From positions 1,302,001 to 1,366,000 of the forward strand of contig NC_089248.1 in NCBI RefSeq assembly GCF_000512585.2: DNA of 64,000 nt. Reading direction: 5' to 3'. Both the position numbers and the translations under genes were made by a program. Below are positions 1 through 11,176 of this stretch, piece by piece. The notes under the pieces were generated by a model that saw only the letters and a program-made list of their open reading frames with translations, searched no databases and had not been told where the DNA came from. Source of the DNA: Kwoniella bestiolae CBS 10118. Taxonomy: Eukaryota; Basidiomycota; Tremellomycetes; Tremellales; Cryptococcaceae. How positions within the stretch are numbered: position 1 is the first letter of the stretch; each line of letters opens with the position of its first letter.

Positions 1-67
1 GTTTTTGGTGCTTGCCTACACCATGACTTAGAACCATAGCTAATATATTCACTTTCGCTTCCCACAG

Positions 68-477
68 ATCAATTCGCAGCTATGAACGTTGCGTTCGGTG
101 AGTCCACCCACATGGAACCCCTCGAACGTCAATGCTGAGTATATATCATTCACGAATTAGCAATCTCCACATCGATAGGTGCCGTAGTGGGAGGACAGAT
201 GTACGATCATCTGCCCAGCGGGTGGGCAGCGATCTGCTGGTGAGTCTTTCCTTTGCTTGTCAGAAAAGTGGGATTGGTGGCTAAAGACACGACGTTCAAT
301 AGGTTCGCATTGGGTCTCACAGCGATATCATTACCTTTCCCTTTCTTCTTCTCGGGGAACAAGACCCTCTATAGGCGGATGGTGCATCGTGGCAAATCCG
401 ATGAGGTTGAAGGTGGACCGGCCGAGGACCAACGGAATGCTCCAGAGAGGGGAGATGTAGCGGTACCGCATGATTAG
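68..477 (+). CDS. MFS multidrug-type transporter, C-terminal fragment
   Basis: This is the 3' end of a gene entering from the left edge. Exons read 68-97, 179-239 and 303-477 (TAG 475-477), joined by GTGAGT...AG introns in phase. The peptide runs QFAAMNVAF, then GAVVGGQMYDHLPSGWA, then a membrane helix FALGLTAISLPFPFFFSG and a short charged tail. The small-residue AVVGGQMY helix followed by GWA and an ...PFPFFF helix is typical of the last two transmembrane segments of fungal DHA1 (12-TM) drug:H+ antiporters of the major facilitator superfamily, plasma-membrane exporters of drugs or polyamines. The substrate cannot be read from this fragment. Bases 1-67 look like an intron. The family call is an inference from about 88 residues. 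Confidence 0.7.
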
Positions 478-519
478 AACAAAGAAAGATCAAGCATAAT
501 TCGCGATCTAGCTGTATAA

Positions 520-598
520 ACACCATTCAACATATACACCATTCAACATATATACACCATTCAACATATATACACCATTCAACATACACACCATTCAT
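520..598. repeat. Short tandem repeat, CACCATTCA units
   Basis: Five copies of CACCATTCA are spaced 16-18 bp apart with AACATATA spacers, just downstream of the transporter stop codon. It is probably in its 3' UTR or the following spacer. Nothing else is seen between 478 and 980. Confidence 0.85.
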
Positions 599-980
599 CT
601 GAATTGTACCATCATATCACTGCAATCTCTACCACTCATCTACAGCATTATCATCTCTCTTCTTGGATATATCACTTTAATGTAATGATAAGGATACGGA
701 TGCGGATGAACGGACGCATAGAAGGATAACTGAAGGAATTTATAGTACATCAAAGTATAATATTTCATCCCCTGCGCTCTTCAATATTTTGTAACTCTTA
801 CTCCCATGCATCTCACCGTAGTAATCGCCATCCTACTGCATTCGTCACAGGTCCTACACGTTATCCCGTCACCGTTCGAAAGAATGCACATTCAAATACT
901 ATATATTACATTCTCTCATTTATTTACTTTTCTTCTCAATCCCAATGCGATCTTCCGACTCCACTCTATCATCTATAGTC

Positions 981-3900
981 TCAATCAGACATCACACTAT
1001 CCTCATCAGCAAACGGTGCATACTCATAATCCATCGGCCGTCTCATCTGAGAGGTCACCCAATCTTCGTCGGTATCTTCCAGACTATAGCCCTGACCACC
1101 TGTATAAGTCAACAGGACAGGTAAGAGGACCAGACCGTGCAATGCCCCAGAGAGAATAAGGGATAACCACATTCTAAAGTAATATACTTCTAGGAGTTTG
1201 GAGCGAGTGAGTGCGAGGACGGATATTCCTATGAGTTTGGTCATTGTTATCCCTGAGAATACCTATCAAAGTAAACGTAACTGGTTAGCAATGATCCCCT
1301 CTTTTATGTGTTTCAACATTCACTCCAACATTCACATGAGTTTTGCAAGTTCTTTCGGATAGGAGGAGGAGCAGAGGTATGGCTAAGGCAAGATATAACG
1401 ACGTCGATGGTAAGATAGAGAATACACTCACAGAAGGTCCAACATCTACCAAAGCCGTCCAAGCCCTCTCATCCCTCTCCTTCTTCCCCACCTCTTTATC
1501 AATCGGTAATCCTGTTCCGGCCCCCATAAATGCCCGAGCAATGTGTGAACAGAACTCTACTGCTATACCCAAACTGATAACCAGATTGACCAGACTAATA
1601 GCATTGAGCGAGATTCCCCAGTACCCCATGATACCCATCACGTTGATGACAGCAAGGGAACACACGAACGTGACCGTCGCTCCTGTTCGCCATGATCCCA
1701 GCAGTAGACTTGTAATTCCAAGGATAGCGAATAGGGCCAACGAGAGAACTTGAACAGCGGTAGATTGGATGTGCGAGTACTGGTCGAAGAATACGTAGAA
1801 GAGTGAGTATGGGAAGACTTTCACACCTGTTCGGTGGGTGATGTCGTTTGAGATTCTCCTCGCGGCTGCTAGGGCGTCTATGAAATCCGACTGTGATTTG
1901 AGGGGTGTATGGTATGTCCTGAAGTGAGATGCCGTGACTGTTGAATTGTCGTTCGATAACTTGACTGCCGATGAGTAAGGTGCTTGACCTCCTAAGGGAC
2001 ATTCTTCGTTCGTAGGGGATACCAACCACTGTTGTAGGTATTTCATGAAGTCTTGGTTCTCGGGTAAGCCATTCATCGTAGCATCCCATTCTTCACCTTC
2101 GAAACAAGGTCGACACAGTCTGTCTGAGTCTCGAGGAGAGCAGAACACAGTTGGATCTCGACGTCGGACTCTACAGCAAGACTCGAACGTCGGGTTGGTC
2201 CATTGTAGGAAGTCGTCGATCCATGCTGCAGGTGGGGAAGCAACAAACGAAGATTCGGGTCGTTTTCGCTCAGCCTCCAAGGTGTTGGCTACACTCAGAT
2301 CCATACAGGTTGTGAATCTCCCACAAAGCTGTTGCTGGCCATGTCGAGTGGGTGCGTCTGCACCTTGAGCTACGAAGTAGACTGGAGGTCCCACGTCGAG
2401 ATACGCATCGAGAGCGTTGAAGTAGGGTACCAGGTATGAGTCAGAAGGAAGTGCGAGACGTTGGTCTATACGCCACATTAGCTATGTGATACCCTCAGCT
2501 GGACTGCCAGCTACACTCACCTAATCCAAGAGTAATATGCTGGATACCAATGGTGGCGAATAGGAATAATCCCCCAAACGCCACCAGTACAAGCTGCTTG
2601 ATCTCGTTCTTGAGCAAGAACGGAGCATATATGGTCCTCATGAACTTGTTGACTACGCCTTTACCTGCAGGAGCTGTTTCATCATACAGCCCAATGGGAG
2701 GTCGAAGCCGGACACAAGGGAAACAGTCGATCCTCATCGCCTAAGGGTTCATAGTCAGCGTAGCTCACCCATGAGTGTTAATAACTCTACCGGGACTCAC
2801 CTCAGCTCTTCTCAGATCCAGCGCCATCGCACTAACAAACACTGTGACCTGCATGACCGCACCCAAGAATACACTTCCCGCAGCGTAGATAGCGAAATTT
2901 CTAACAGCAGGCATAGGTACTAGTGCACCTAAAGCGAACGCTACGACTTCGGTAACGGATGAGAGCAGTATCGAAGGTCCCATCCTCGCTACGGCTCTGG
3001 CCACTCTTTCTTCGGGTGAAAGCGAAGTGCCGGTACTAGGCTGTCGCCCATCACTGTCAACCGATTGAGCATCGTCATGTCCGTCCTGGGCAGCGTGAAG
3101 AGAGTTTTGTCTCTCAAGCTCGTGCACCAAAATGAAGACGTTGTCTACGCCTACTGCCAGGACGAGGAAAGGTATGACCTCCGCAATGATCAATGTTACC
3201 CTTACACCAAGGAGGGAGAATAAGCCAACTGAGGAGGAAACCGCGATGAGAACGATGGCGATACCGAAAAGGCCTAAAGAAAACTTCGAGTTGACCGATA
3301 GAAGTGTGGGGATAAGTGAGAAGCTGGGCGAAGTAGGTGATCTATCTTCGGGAGGCGATTTGACGATCCTAAGCAGAACACCGAGGCGGATGATACCTCT
3401 CCATAATCGATGACTGAACGCTGAAATCACTTGAGGAGGCAAACCTCCACCCAATGTCAAAGAGACATATAGGAACATGACCAAGTAGGATAAGACGACA
3501 ATCTTGACATCCGTATTGGTACTCTTGTTTAGCTCTTCTTCCAAACTGACACCAGTTGAATAACTGATTGTGACGTCAGGTCTTGATAATCCAGCTAGAT
3601 AAGATCTAAGAACCCTTTCCCATTCTTCTGCTGGAGCGACTCGATCATCATTATAATTATTCACTACCCAAGTGATGACTAACGCTTTGGCGTTAAGCCA
3701 ATCTCCGTTAGCACCGCCCAAAACAAGTTTAGGATCTATAGGTTGACCAAATGGCGGCAGACATTCTCCTGGCCTTCCAGCACAATCCTTGATTCTAGAT
3801 TGCCAATCTTCCACCCATTGCTCCATATCTTCTCCCAACCATGCTGAAACGGACTGTACCACACATGGTGTTCCTGGTCCAGCGGGTGCGAAACATATGT

Positions 3901-5370
3901 CTTGCAGAGTCACTCCCGATTCAGATTCAAGTTGACCTATTTCAGCTTCTACCTTCAACCACCAGTCGAGGGTATCGTAATTAACGGGACCATCTCCAGG
4001 TTGAGTGATGAATACCTGTTCGGATCGATAAAATGGGCCGAAGTTGTCATCGAAAAAGTGCTTTTGAGCAGCTGATTCACTCGATGGGGAGACCCACAGC
4101 CTGACAGGATCAGTTTCGACTGCGAAATACTTCCATCCGATGTTGAGCAAAGCTACCACCAAGGCGGTTATACCAAAGACGACTACTGGTTGTTTGGCAC
4201 AGAATAGACCGAGACGATAGAACGATCGACGTAACACTGCATTGATCTTATTCTGTTTGGGTTGAAGGTGTTCCATCGGGTCGAGCAACGAAGCACCTCT
4301 TCCGAGTCGGAAATGGATTGATCCGCTCGGTCCTGATTCTGCATCTTCTCCACCTCTTCCGATCATTCCATCTAACCCATTGGTGTTTCCGCTTGCGGCT
4401 GTAGGGGAGAGAGGTGGGTCCAGCAAGGCGTGTCGCTCGTATCGCCTCTGTCGATGTCGAAGAGCTTGCTTCCATGAATAGAAAGCGATTCCAAGGAGGA
4501 TGGCGACAGAGTATATGATAAGGAGCGAGAAGGTGAGACATGATACAGCTCCGACATGGCATTTGCCGCTCGATGGAGGAGCGACATAGGGAAGCTCGGG
4601 ACATACAGCTGGACAATCGGCACAAGCACATCGAGCGTTGATGTTATTGGTGTCAGAGCAACTGAGGGGTATCCGAGAGTATTGAGAGTCGTCGTTGTCG
4701 GGAAAATTGATCTGGAAAGGTGATCCCAAGCCTGGTCTAAGATCCCCCATGTACTTCAAAAATGAACTAGCATTCTTCGCTCCTCCACCTATTAAGTCCA
4801 TCGCGAACCCATTGGTGGCTCCGAATTGTACGTCTTTACAGCTACCGTAAAACCCCTGCTTGAACTCTGAGCTAACTTCGTAGTCTATCTCCTTGACCGC
4901 GTCTTTACCGTCCGTAGTCTTCTGTGTTGAAGTGACTGAAAGGAAAGTTGATTGATCGGGAGAACAGGTGAAGTCGCAATAGAAGGAACGAAAGTTGTTG
5001 ATACATGCTGGACATGATGCGATGAGGGGTGCCGCCTGCTGTAAGCGATCGGATAGGGTGGCCACTTGATCATAGGTGCAACAGACAGAATCGGGGAGTG
5101 TGAAGGATGGACCACAGACGGAAGCCATCAGATCGCGTAGCTTTTGCTCCGGCTGCGACGTTTATCATCAATGGTTAGCTCAAGTAAGTGTAGCCAGAAG
5201 AGCCACCTATCTAATGTACACGTCGATAACGAGCTGCTCTGACTCACCTCTGTAGCGTTACCATCGTCAGGACAAGGTAGATCCGCGCCAAGCATACTGG
5301 TCCTTCCGCAACTTCCTCTCATGGCGCAGATGCCCTTCCCTCGACGCGGGGGGTCCGCTAGTCGAGACAT
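981..5370 (-). CDS. NCR1: Niemann-Pick C1-like sterol transporter
   Basis: Exons in order of transcription: 5370-5248, 5152-2801, 2740-2521, 2465-1432 and 1262-981, in phase throughout, giving about 1336 aa against 1278 for human NPC1. NPC1 accepts cholesterol/ergosterol from NPC2 inside the lysosome/vacuole and inserts it into the membrane. The N-terminal domain keeps the Cys-rich pattern (CCTYDQV, CPACINNF, CDFTCSPDQS). The sterol-sensing domain is visible (LFGIAIVLIAVSSSVGLFSL ... IPFLVLAVGVDNVFILVHEL), followed by the second luminal domain and the C-terminal RND half ending FRMWLSLILSGALHGLVLLPVL. Odd point: neither the ATG at 5370 nor the in-frame ATG at 5475 gives a clear signal peptide, although the Cys-rich domain must be luminal. 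A hydrophobic peptide (MTVVFATHLILLHLV) begins at an ATG at 5655 on the same strand and could be a missed first exon. A CACGTG box lies at 5511-5518. Confidence 0.92.
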
Positions 5371-5510
5371 GGTAATCGAGTGTGACTTGAGAGCAGATGA
5401 ATGGGAACTTTGCACTGGTCGATTGAAGATATGATGAACGAGTTGACAGTGGTCAACTTGGTCAACTTGCTTCATCAAACGTCACTACCACCGTGTTGAG
5501 GGGGCCATAG

Positions 5511-5518
5511 TCACGTGA
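5511..5518. promoter_or_regulatory. CACGTG (E-box/Cbf1-type) element
   Basis: The palindrome TCACGTGA lies in the short divergent region between the NPC1-like gene and the PPxY membrane protein. Binding is inferred from the motif alone. Confidence 0.45.
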
Positions 5519-5783
5519 TTTGTAGTGGCCACCCGGAACGGTATCAAATCTCAGTAGCCGAGAACTGGTTGGTGGTTTGTCACTACTGGTCATCGGAGTT
5601 CGCCGTCAGTTACAAGGTGGAGGAGGATGAGATGGGTGGCAAATACCACCGTCATGCCCAAAAGATCGAAAATAGATTTACATCTACATCGCTTTCTCAC
5701 AACTCTTGTCTACAAGATCGGATATCATAAGCGTCCACACCAATTCAAGCAAACACATATCGAACTCTACACAAATTTGCAGG

Positions 5784-6453
5784 ATGTTATAGTGAGTGCC
5801 GTTCGGACGTACTTATCGAAAGGATAGCTGTTGACTTCTATGTTTATCATTTGCAGCGCTTTCGCCTTCTTGATCCTGATAATTATCATCCTTTTGGTCT
5901 GGCTCAGTAAGTGATGACAGTAAGGGTGGTGTTCGTGCTTCACTAATTTTAATGTTTCCGTGCTGTATGATCAGTTCGGGTTCTAGCTGCTACCAACCAA
6001 CGTCGAAAAGCCCGAAAGGATCCGTCGGTCCTTCCTTCTCAAATTCAAGATTTGAACCATCGACCAACATTCGCAGAGGCCGCTGAAGAAGTGACAGACA
6101 GAATGAGACCTCATCACCGACCGAGAGGGTCTGAGCCATTTACTCCCTACCAATCGAGATATACACGGGAAAGATCAGATGTAGGAGCAGTGACTAGAGT
6201 CATGGGTGATAATGCTAGTGTAACCAGTTTGCCCGCTTATGGTGAGTTCTCTGATTTGCCTTGATACATAACTGAGTTCAAACTCAAACCTCCATTTATA
6301 GGCGCTGCATCCCTACCCGTTCCTCCAGCAGCAATCTATGACCCTACTCGAGCTAGACTTGATGTACCACCTTCAGCGCTTCCATCATACCCCGATGTTT
6401 CCCCGCCCAAATATAGTGAAGGGACTTCACGATCAATCATGACCACGCAGTAG
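5784..6453 (+). CDS. Small single-pass membrane protein with PPxY motif
   Basis: Exons 5784-5791, 5857-5906, 5975-6241 and 6302-6453 join in phase to 158 aa. The first exon is only 8 nt (ATG TTA TA). The protein opens with one hydrophobic helix (LYAFAFLILIIIILLVWLI) directly after Met, then a basic stretch (NQRRKARK), then a 130-residue polar tail that ends in PPKYSEGTSRS. PPKY fits the PPxY ligand of WW domains in Nedd4/Rsp5 ubiquitin ligases. Short, single-pass, PY-containing proteins such as yeast Rcr1/Rcr2 are adaptors for Rsp5 in the endosomal system. That role here is inference, as I do not recognise the sequence as an orthologue. It is divergent from the NPC1-like gene across about 400 bp. 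Confidence 0.75.
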
Positions 6454-6628
6454 TCCATGACGCCAAGATAGACTTATTCTGTATTTTTAGAACCCAATCA
6501 CCCTTCATGGAGACATGATATCACGTCATATTTTTGCAGTCATGTATCCTTTTTGTTCTGTTTATGCTTCACCATTTATCGGTTCACTTTCAGTAAACGT
6601 CACACTCATTACAACCCTCACATATACT

Positions 6629-6636
6629 TATATAAG
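6629..6636 (+). promoter_or_regulatory. TATA box of first array gene
   Basis: TATATAAG lies about 170 bp upstream of the ATG at 6807. Similar TATA-like sites precede other members of the array (9721, 10963, 12483), which suggests inducible rather than housekeeping promoters. Confidence 0.5.
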
Positions 6637-6806
6637 CGCTCTGCAACGACCTACACCGGTCTCACTCCCATTCACTTGACCGTCACACCTACCCCATAGA
6701 CTAATCCGGTACGCCAATCACATACACCCCAAATCAAACATCATTTCTCGACTCGACTTCCCACAAAGTCCAACACTCCTCATTTCAAGGCTCAACTCCG
6801 ATAATC

Positions 6807-7332
6807 ATGTCTACTTCCCAGAATTATGAGCTACCGGAAAGCACAGGAGAATCCGAAGAGACTGGATACCAGTTCGATTGGGACGGATATCTCACTGAAG
6901 AACACAAAATGTATGATGATCGTTATGCACCAACTTTCGGGCCTGATTTCATCGTTCCTATCAAAGTACGCCGATCACTCGTACAACTCTCCAAAACACT
7001 CTCAGTCCTGGGCCTTTCAAGGGCGGAAGAGGTCGAGATTGCCGAAGAGTTGTTAACCCTAGCGAGCGGAAAATGCCCCACGAATCCCGGTTCCTGGTTG
7101 ACTCGCCGGGGGGGGGTTGACGAGTGAGGGAAGCGTGATCTTCACGGAAGAACAACTGGCAACTCTCTCAACGGCTTCAAATTTCTATCATGTCAAGAAT
7201 GTCCAAAACTTTTTGACGGGGTATGACAAAGAGTTGAAGCGGAGAGAAGAGGAACGAAACGAAGAGAAGCGAAAGGCAAAGGAACCTTACCGCTCATGGG
7301 CTAAAAAGAGGGCAGAGACAGGTTTAACTTAG
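6807..7332 (+). CDS. Array family member 1, frameshifted at a run of nine G
   Basis: The first frame opens at ATG 6807 and carries block A of the family (SLVQLSKTLSVLGLS, then EEVEIAEELLTLASGKCP). It runs into a TGA at 7125-7127 just after a run of nine G at 7108-7116. Block B (FTEEQLATLSTASNFYHVKN, then VQNFLTG) and a highly charged tail continue in the +1 frame to the stop at 7330-7332. With eight G the two frames would be one about 174-codon gene. No GT-AG pair was found that joins them in phase. So this is a recent frameshift, a length-variable homopolymer or a sequence error. Function unknown; no signal peptide or membrane helix. Confidence 0.65.
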
Positions 7333-7832
7333 TGTAGGGATGCATCGTTTCTTTCATCTGACGTATATATAGCCTGTTTGTACAAGTTTGTGACGATCGT
7401 TAACATCGTAATCTCCCGGAATGTAGAACAGTCATCACAAATTCTTTGATCATACTTGGCAGCCGGCCTCTAAATTTCAGCACCATCCACTCGGTGCATC
7501 CTGACCATCCCGGTTTTCTTTTCCCCGCGCGAAATATACTGTACATAGGGCGTTGACACTCAAGCAACAATTGCCTTTTGATACAGAAATACGTCATCGA
7601 ACTGAAAACCGCATCTTTTCTTTTGAGCTTATGGGTCTCCTTTCTGTGTAAAGTTGTTAGCATTTTTGACCATTGCACTCGGCCTTTCGTATATGTGTCA
7701 TTCTTGCCTACTCCGACAGTCTCGGGTGTCCTTAGTCTCATAACTTCTGATCACCAATTCTCCTTCTTTGAAATCTCTTCACCACAACCTTCCCAGCCAA
7801 ACGCTCACCCTCTCCTGAACGGCACGCTCAAC

Positions 7833-8225
7833 ATGAACAACGACTGCGGATATCAATCAGAGAATTGTAAGACATCGAAACATGAAAGTGCTTTCGTCAC
7901 TTCTGAGGTTGAACGAAATTCATTAAACCAAGTGGCCAGTGCGCTATCAGTGTTAGACCTTTCAGAGGTAGAAGAAAGAGGTATAGCGGGGAAGCTGTTA
8001 GCTATATCCAGGGGAGTTCTGCCTATTACGAACGAACCTGAACGCATACGATCTTCAAACAGCGCTAACTCCGATCTAGGTAAGAAGGAGTCCATTCTCA
8101 CTACCGACCAATTGAATACAGTGTCCCAGGCAGGCATGGCACAACAAGTCATGACGGTGAAGGGCGTCTTGGAGAGGTGTCGAAATCGGATGATGGCTCA
8201 GGATGACCAAGGCTCATTAGTGTGA
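7833..8225 (+). CDS. Array family member 2, unknown function
   Basis: Intronless, 130 aa from ATG 7833. Block A reads SLNQVASALSVLDLSEVEER, then GIAGKLLAISRGVLP. After a polar linker, block B reads LTTDQLNTVSQAGMAQQVMT, then VKGVLERC. Of the six array genes it is the one closest to member 1, with shared L-SVL-LS...E...IA..LL and .LT..QL..[LV]S patterns. It looks soluble and mainly helical, with no signal peptide, no zinc-binding pattern and no recognised domain. Upstream is TTTTGACC at 7664-7671, a motif found before three other members. Confidence 0.7.
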   Translation: MNNDCGYQSENCKTSKHESAFVTSEVERNSLNQVASALSVLDLSEVEERGIAGKLLAISRGVLPITNEPERIRSSNSANSDLGKKESILTTDQLNTVSQAGMAQQVMTVKGVLERCRNRMMAQDDQGSLV

Positions 8226-8699
8226 TAGCTTGGCTGCTATGTCGCAGATGATGCATCACTCCCGCCTCCTGCGGCGACATGACTTCTCTGAGTATAGTAT
8301 TTAGAGAGGTGTCAGATGGCAATCGGTGTATCAAACCTGTTTGCGATTACATGCAACCACGATCCTTTCTTCGATAGCTGGTGAGTCTCTAGTGTAGTGT
8401 TGGGGTGTGACGGATGTGTTAGCATTCCAAAGGATCATTCCGTTGTGCCCGTACCCCCGATGACTTTGAAGGTACAGTATCGGCTCCGCGCCTACCTGCG
8501 AGCTGCGAACTGCCAGTCACACAAGGACACCTCGCGATGTGAAATACAGACCCTTTACGTCCTAAGAGAACTAAAATATATTCAAACGATATGCCTGAAC
8601 GATCAAGATCGCAGCCTGACGGACCGTTCCACGATCCTTCAATCACAAAAGTTTCCACACAAAACCGTCAATAGTCGAACCACGTCTGAACCTAGTAAA

Positions 8700-9356
8700 A
8701 TGGCTGAGATTATCGGCTCTCCCGCAGAGACCTTCTGGTCAATTGAGATCCCCCCTCAGGATAGCAGGTTCCTGTGAGTAAGCAACTCGCCTCAAAAGGA
8801 GTTTGAGGACGTCTCGGATTATTCACAACAATCTCCCACCACCCGCACTTACAGCTTATCGCCCCCACTTCCAAAACACCCTAAATCATCAATCCAGAGC
8901 TCGAGTGGCAAGAGTGCACAGACCTCAATCCCTTCATTCCAGTTGACTGATTCAGATGAATCACCTAATTCTGTGAGCTTTTGGGAGCCTACGGACAGAA
9001 AGAAACCGCAATGCACACTTCAAGAAGAACGATCGATCGACAAGATAAGCGGATGTCTGTCAGTACTGAACTTGAACCCCAAGACAGAGAATCGTACAAA
9101 GAAGTGGCTGGAAGGCGTTAAGAGAGGCAAAATTACTGAGGCCGAGGTTACTACGGCGCTCAATAGTTTTACTAGAACCGTTGACGAGAACTCGAAACGT
9201 AAAGGGCGGTTTGGAAAATACTTTGGACGTGGCGGAAAAAGGAGTAGTAATTCGGGACTGACACATGATGATCTAGAAAAGCTTAGTCGATATGGTTTGG
9301 CTGGTCATGTCCAGGTGATGAGAGGATGTCTAGACAGGCTAAGCAGTATGGGATGA
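8700..9356 (+). CDS. Array family member 3, unknown function
   Basis: Two exons, 8700-8773 and 8855-9356, joined by GTGAGT...CAG in phase, give 191 aa. The intron fit adds a Ser/Pro-rich leader (MAEIIGSPAETFWSIEIPP...) not seen in members 1 and 2. Block A reads SIDKISGCLSVLNLNPKTEN, then WLEGVKRGKIT. A basic Gly-rich linker (KRKGRFGKYFGRGGKRSS) follows, then block B LTHDDLEKLSRYGLAGHVQV, then MRGCLDRL. The basic linker could bind nucleic acid or act as a nuclear signal; this is a guess from composition. The start was chosen because the AAAATATA element lies about 120 bp upstream and the splice phase is exact. Confidence 0.65.
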
Positions 9357-9898
9357 CGCGGTGCGATGTCATGCTCTGCACACACTGCCCATTTTGACCG
9401 TGAGATTCTGAAATGGTCTCGTCAGCCCAGCTTTTGAAAAGTTATGGGCCCCTTCTTGCACCTAGGCTTTGTCTTTTCCTTCTGCACCACAATCTAGACC
9501 CATATTTTCTACAAGATTCTAATTATCACGTCATCGATTGCTTGACGATCTGACACAATCGCAAATGTCTTTCCTTTCTAGACATTCCCCGGGTGGAGCT
9601 GAGCAGGTCAATGCAACAAAAGAGCATAAATGCGTTCTGGTGTACAGAGAATCAAAGGATATATGTCATAGGACACTCGATCCGCTCTTGTCGGGACAGA
9701 GGCGCAAATTGGATTTCTGATATAAGCCCCTGAGTATTTTATGGTATAATCGCCCGGAACTCAGACTTCCTCATACATCAGCCATTCTCTACAGTAGATA
9801 GTTCAATCCAACACAAACGAACGATACCCAACCGCCGAAACTCTTACGCTAAGTCGCCTTACAACTTGTTTTCCTTCATACCGCTGAAGCATTCTGCC

Positions 9899-10429
9899 AT
9901 GTCGGATGATTCATGTTGCAGCTGGCTGTGGGGGAAAAATTCAGCCGGAATTCCTGTATCGCAACCTACCTTCAGTTTGAACGAAGGAGAATCACTCGCT
10001 CTGAGAATTCTTGATGACAATCTTTACAAGATCAAGGGATCGGTCAGCAAGAAGAATCTGACAGCCATGCATACGTCAAATTCGGTGCTCAGGATGGGGG
10101 CCAAGGTCCCAACTGATGATGCAAGATACTTGTTACCCTCAGAAGATCAGATCAGTACCATACTGCCAGGACCTGCCTTTTGGAACTCCAGGAATATGAT
10201 CAACAATGTGATTCAGAGGTCCAGAGGTGAACCTGAGACCTCCGTCAACCAGACAGGCTATACTAGACACCACGTCAGCTCGATCGATGGGTCCAATGCA
10301 CAGGACAACTCAGACATAGAAAAAGCCATAAAAGCAAGCTTGCAGTTAGAGGGGAAATGTCCAGAGCCTATGAGGGACGATGAGAGGGACAAGAATCCTT
10401 ACGGGGAAGGTCCGTCTGGTACTCAGTGA
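9899..10429 (+). CDS. Array family member 4 with ubiquitin-interacting-like motif
   Basis: Intronless, 176 aa from ATG 9899, with TATAAG at 9721-9726. Block A is more diverged (SLALRILDDNLYKIKGSVSK ... SVLRMGAKVP). Block B reads LPSEDQISTILPGPAFWNSR, then NMINNVIQR. Unlike the others it has a 60-residue extension with DIEKAIKASLQLEG at residues 139-152, preceded by acidic residues. This resembles a ubiquitin-interacting motif (acidic patch, hydrophobic, two residues, Ala, three residues, Ser), although the acidic residue after Ser is one position late. If real, it links at least one member to ubiquitin. No other domain is recognised. Confidence 0.65.
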   Translation: MSDDSCCSWLWGKNSAGIPVSQPTFSLNEGESLALRILDDNLYKIKGSVSKKNLTAMHTSNSVLRMGAKVPTDDARYLLPSEDQISTILPGPAFWNSRNMINNVIQRSRGEPETSVNQTGYTRHHVSSIDGSNAQDNSDIEKAIKASLQLEGKCPEPMRDDERDKNPYGEGPSGTQ

Positions 10430-11176
10430 AAGTTCCAGCATTCTGCGATGAATCTCATGACGGATGGAATTTGTTTGGAAAACTCACACCGACCCTGTCC
10501 TTAGCGCTAAGGGTAGCCCAGATATTAGTAGCGTAGCGATATTTTCGGTATTGATCTAGTATACACCACGATATTCAGACTATGAGTAGATTCATCCTTG
10601 GGAACACTGCTCGCAGAACTCCGTCTCGGTTTTCAGCTTTCATGTTTCTGAAACGCTTTAAACAGCTGAAATTGACTCGTGTCCCCTACACAAAAGTGTG
10701 CCAAACGGTGACGCTAAGGAGGGGGTCAGAACGGCAACTTTTGTGTAATTCCTACCTAAATATAAGCGGGAATGCGGATCTGCCGTCTGGCGAGTCCTGT
10801 CCAAGCTATATCATAAATAGAACTCAGATTCACATTAGGGTTTGGTAGCAGAACGGCTCCTTCATATTGTCAATCTTTCTCTCACAGCACCGCCACTTTT
10901 GACCTTTTACGTGCAACATCCAGTAACACACACTCCAATGTTACTTCCGAAAATCAGACTCCCATAAAAGGAGGGGCGTGGACCTGTCTTTCTCCTTTGA
11001 CCATATCTGTGTTCAAACTTGCTACAAATGCGACAAAAATGAAGGAGAGGATGCACTGATCTGCAATGGACCTCGATTCTTAATACCCAAGATATCATTC
11101 GCCACTCATAGTCCCAGCTCATTAGAAGAAATTCTCATCCTCGTTGGTTGGGAGAAAAACAGGTCATTTCTTCACT

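Noticed and set aside
7853..8152. 99-codon minus-strand frame over array member 2
   Set aside because: Antisense shadow of the plus-strand gene, which has the family pattern.
10582..10848. 88-codon frame between array members 4 and 5
   Set aside because: No block A/B pattern, odd composition and no supporting splice or promoter context.
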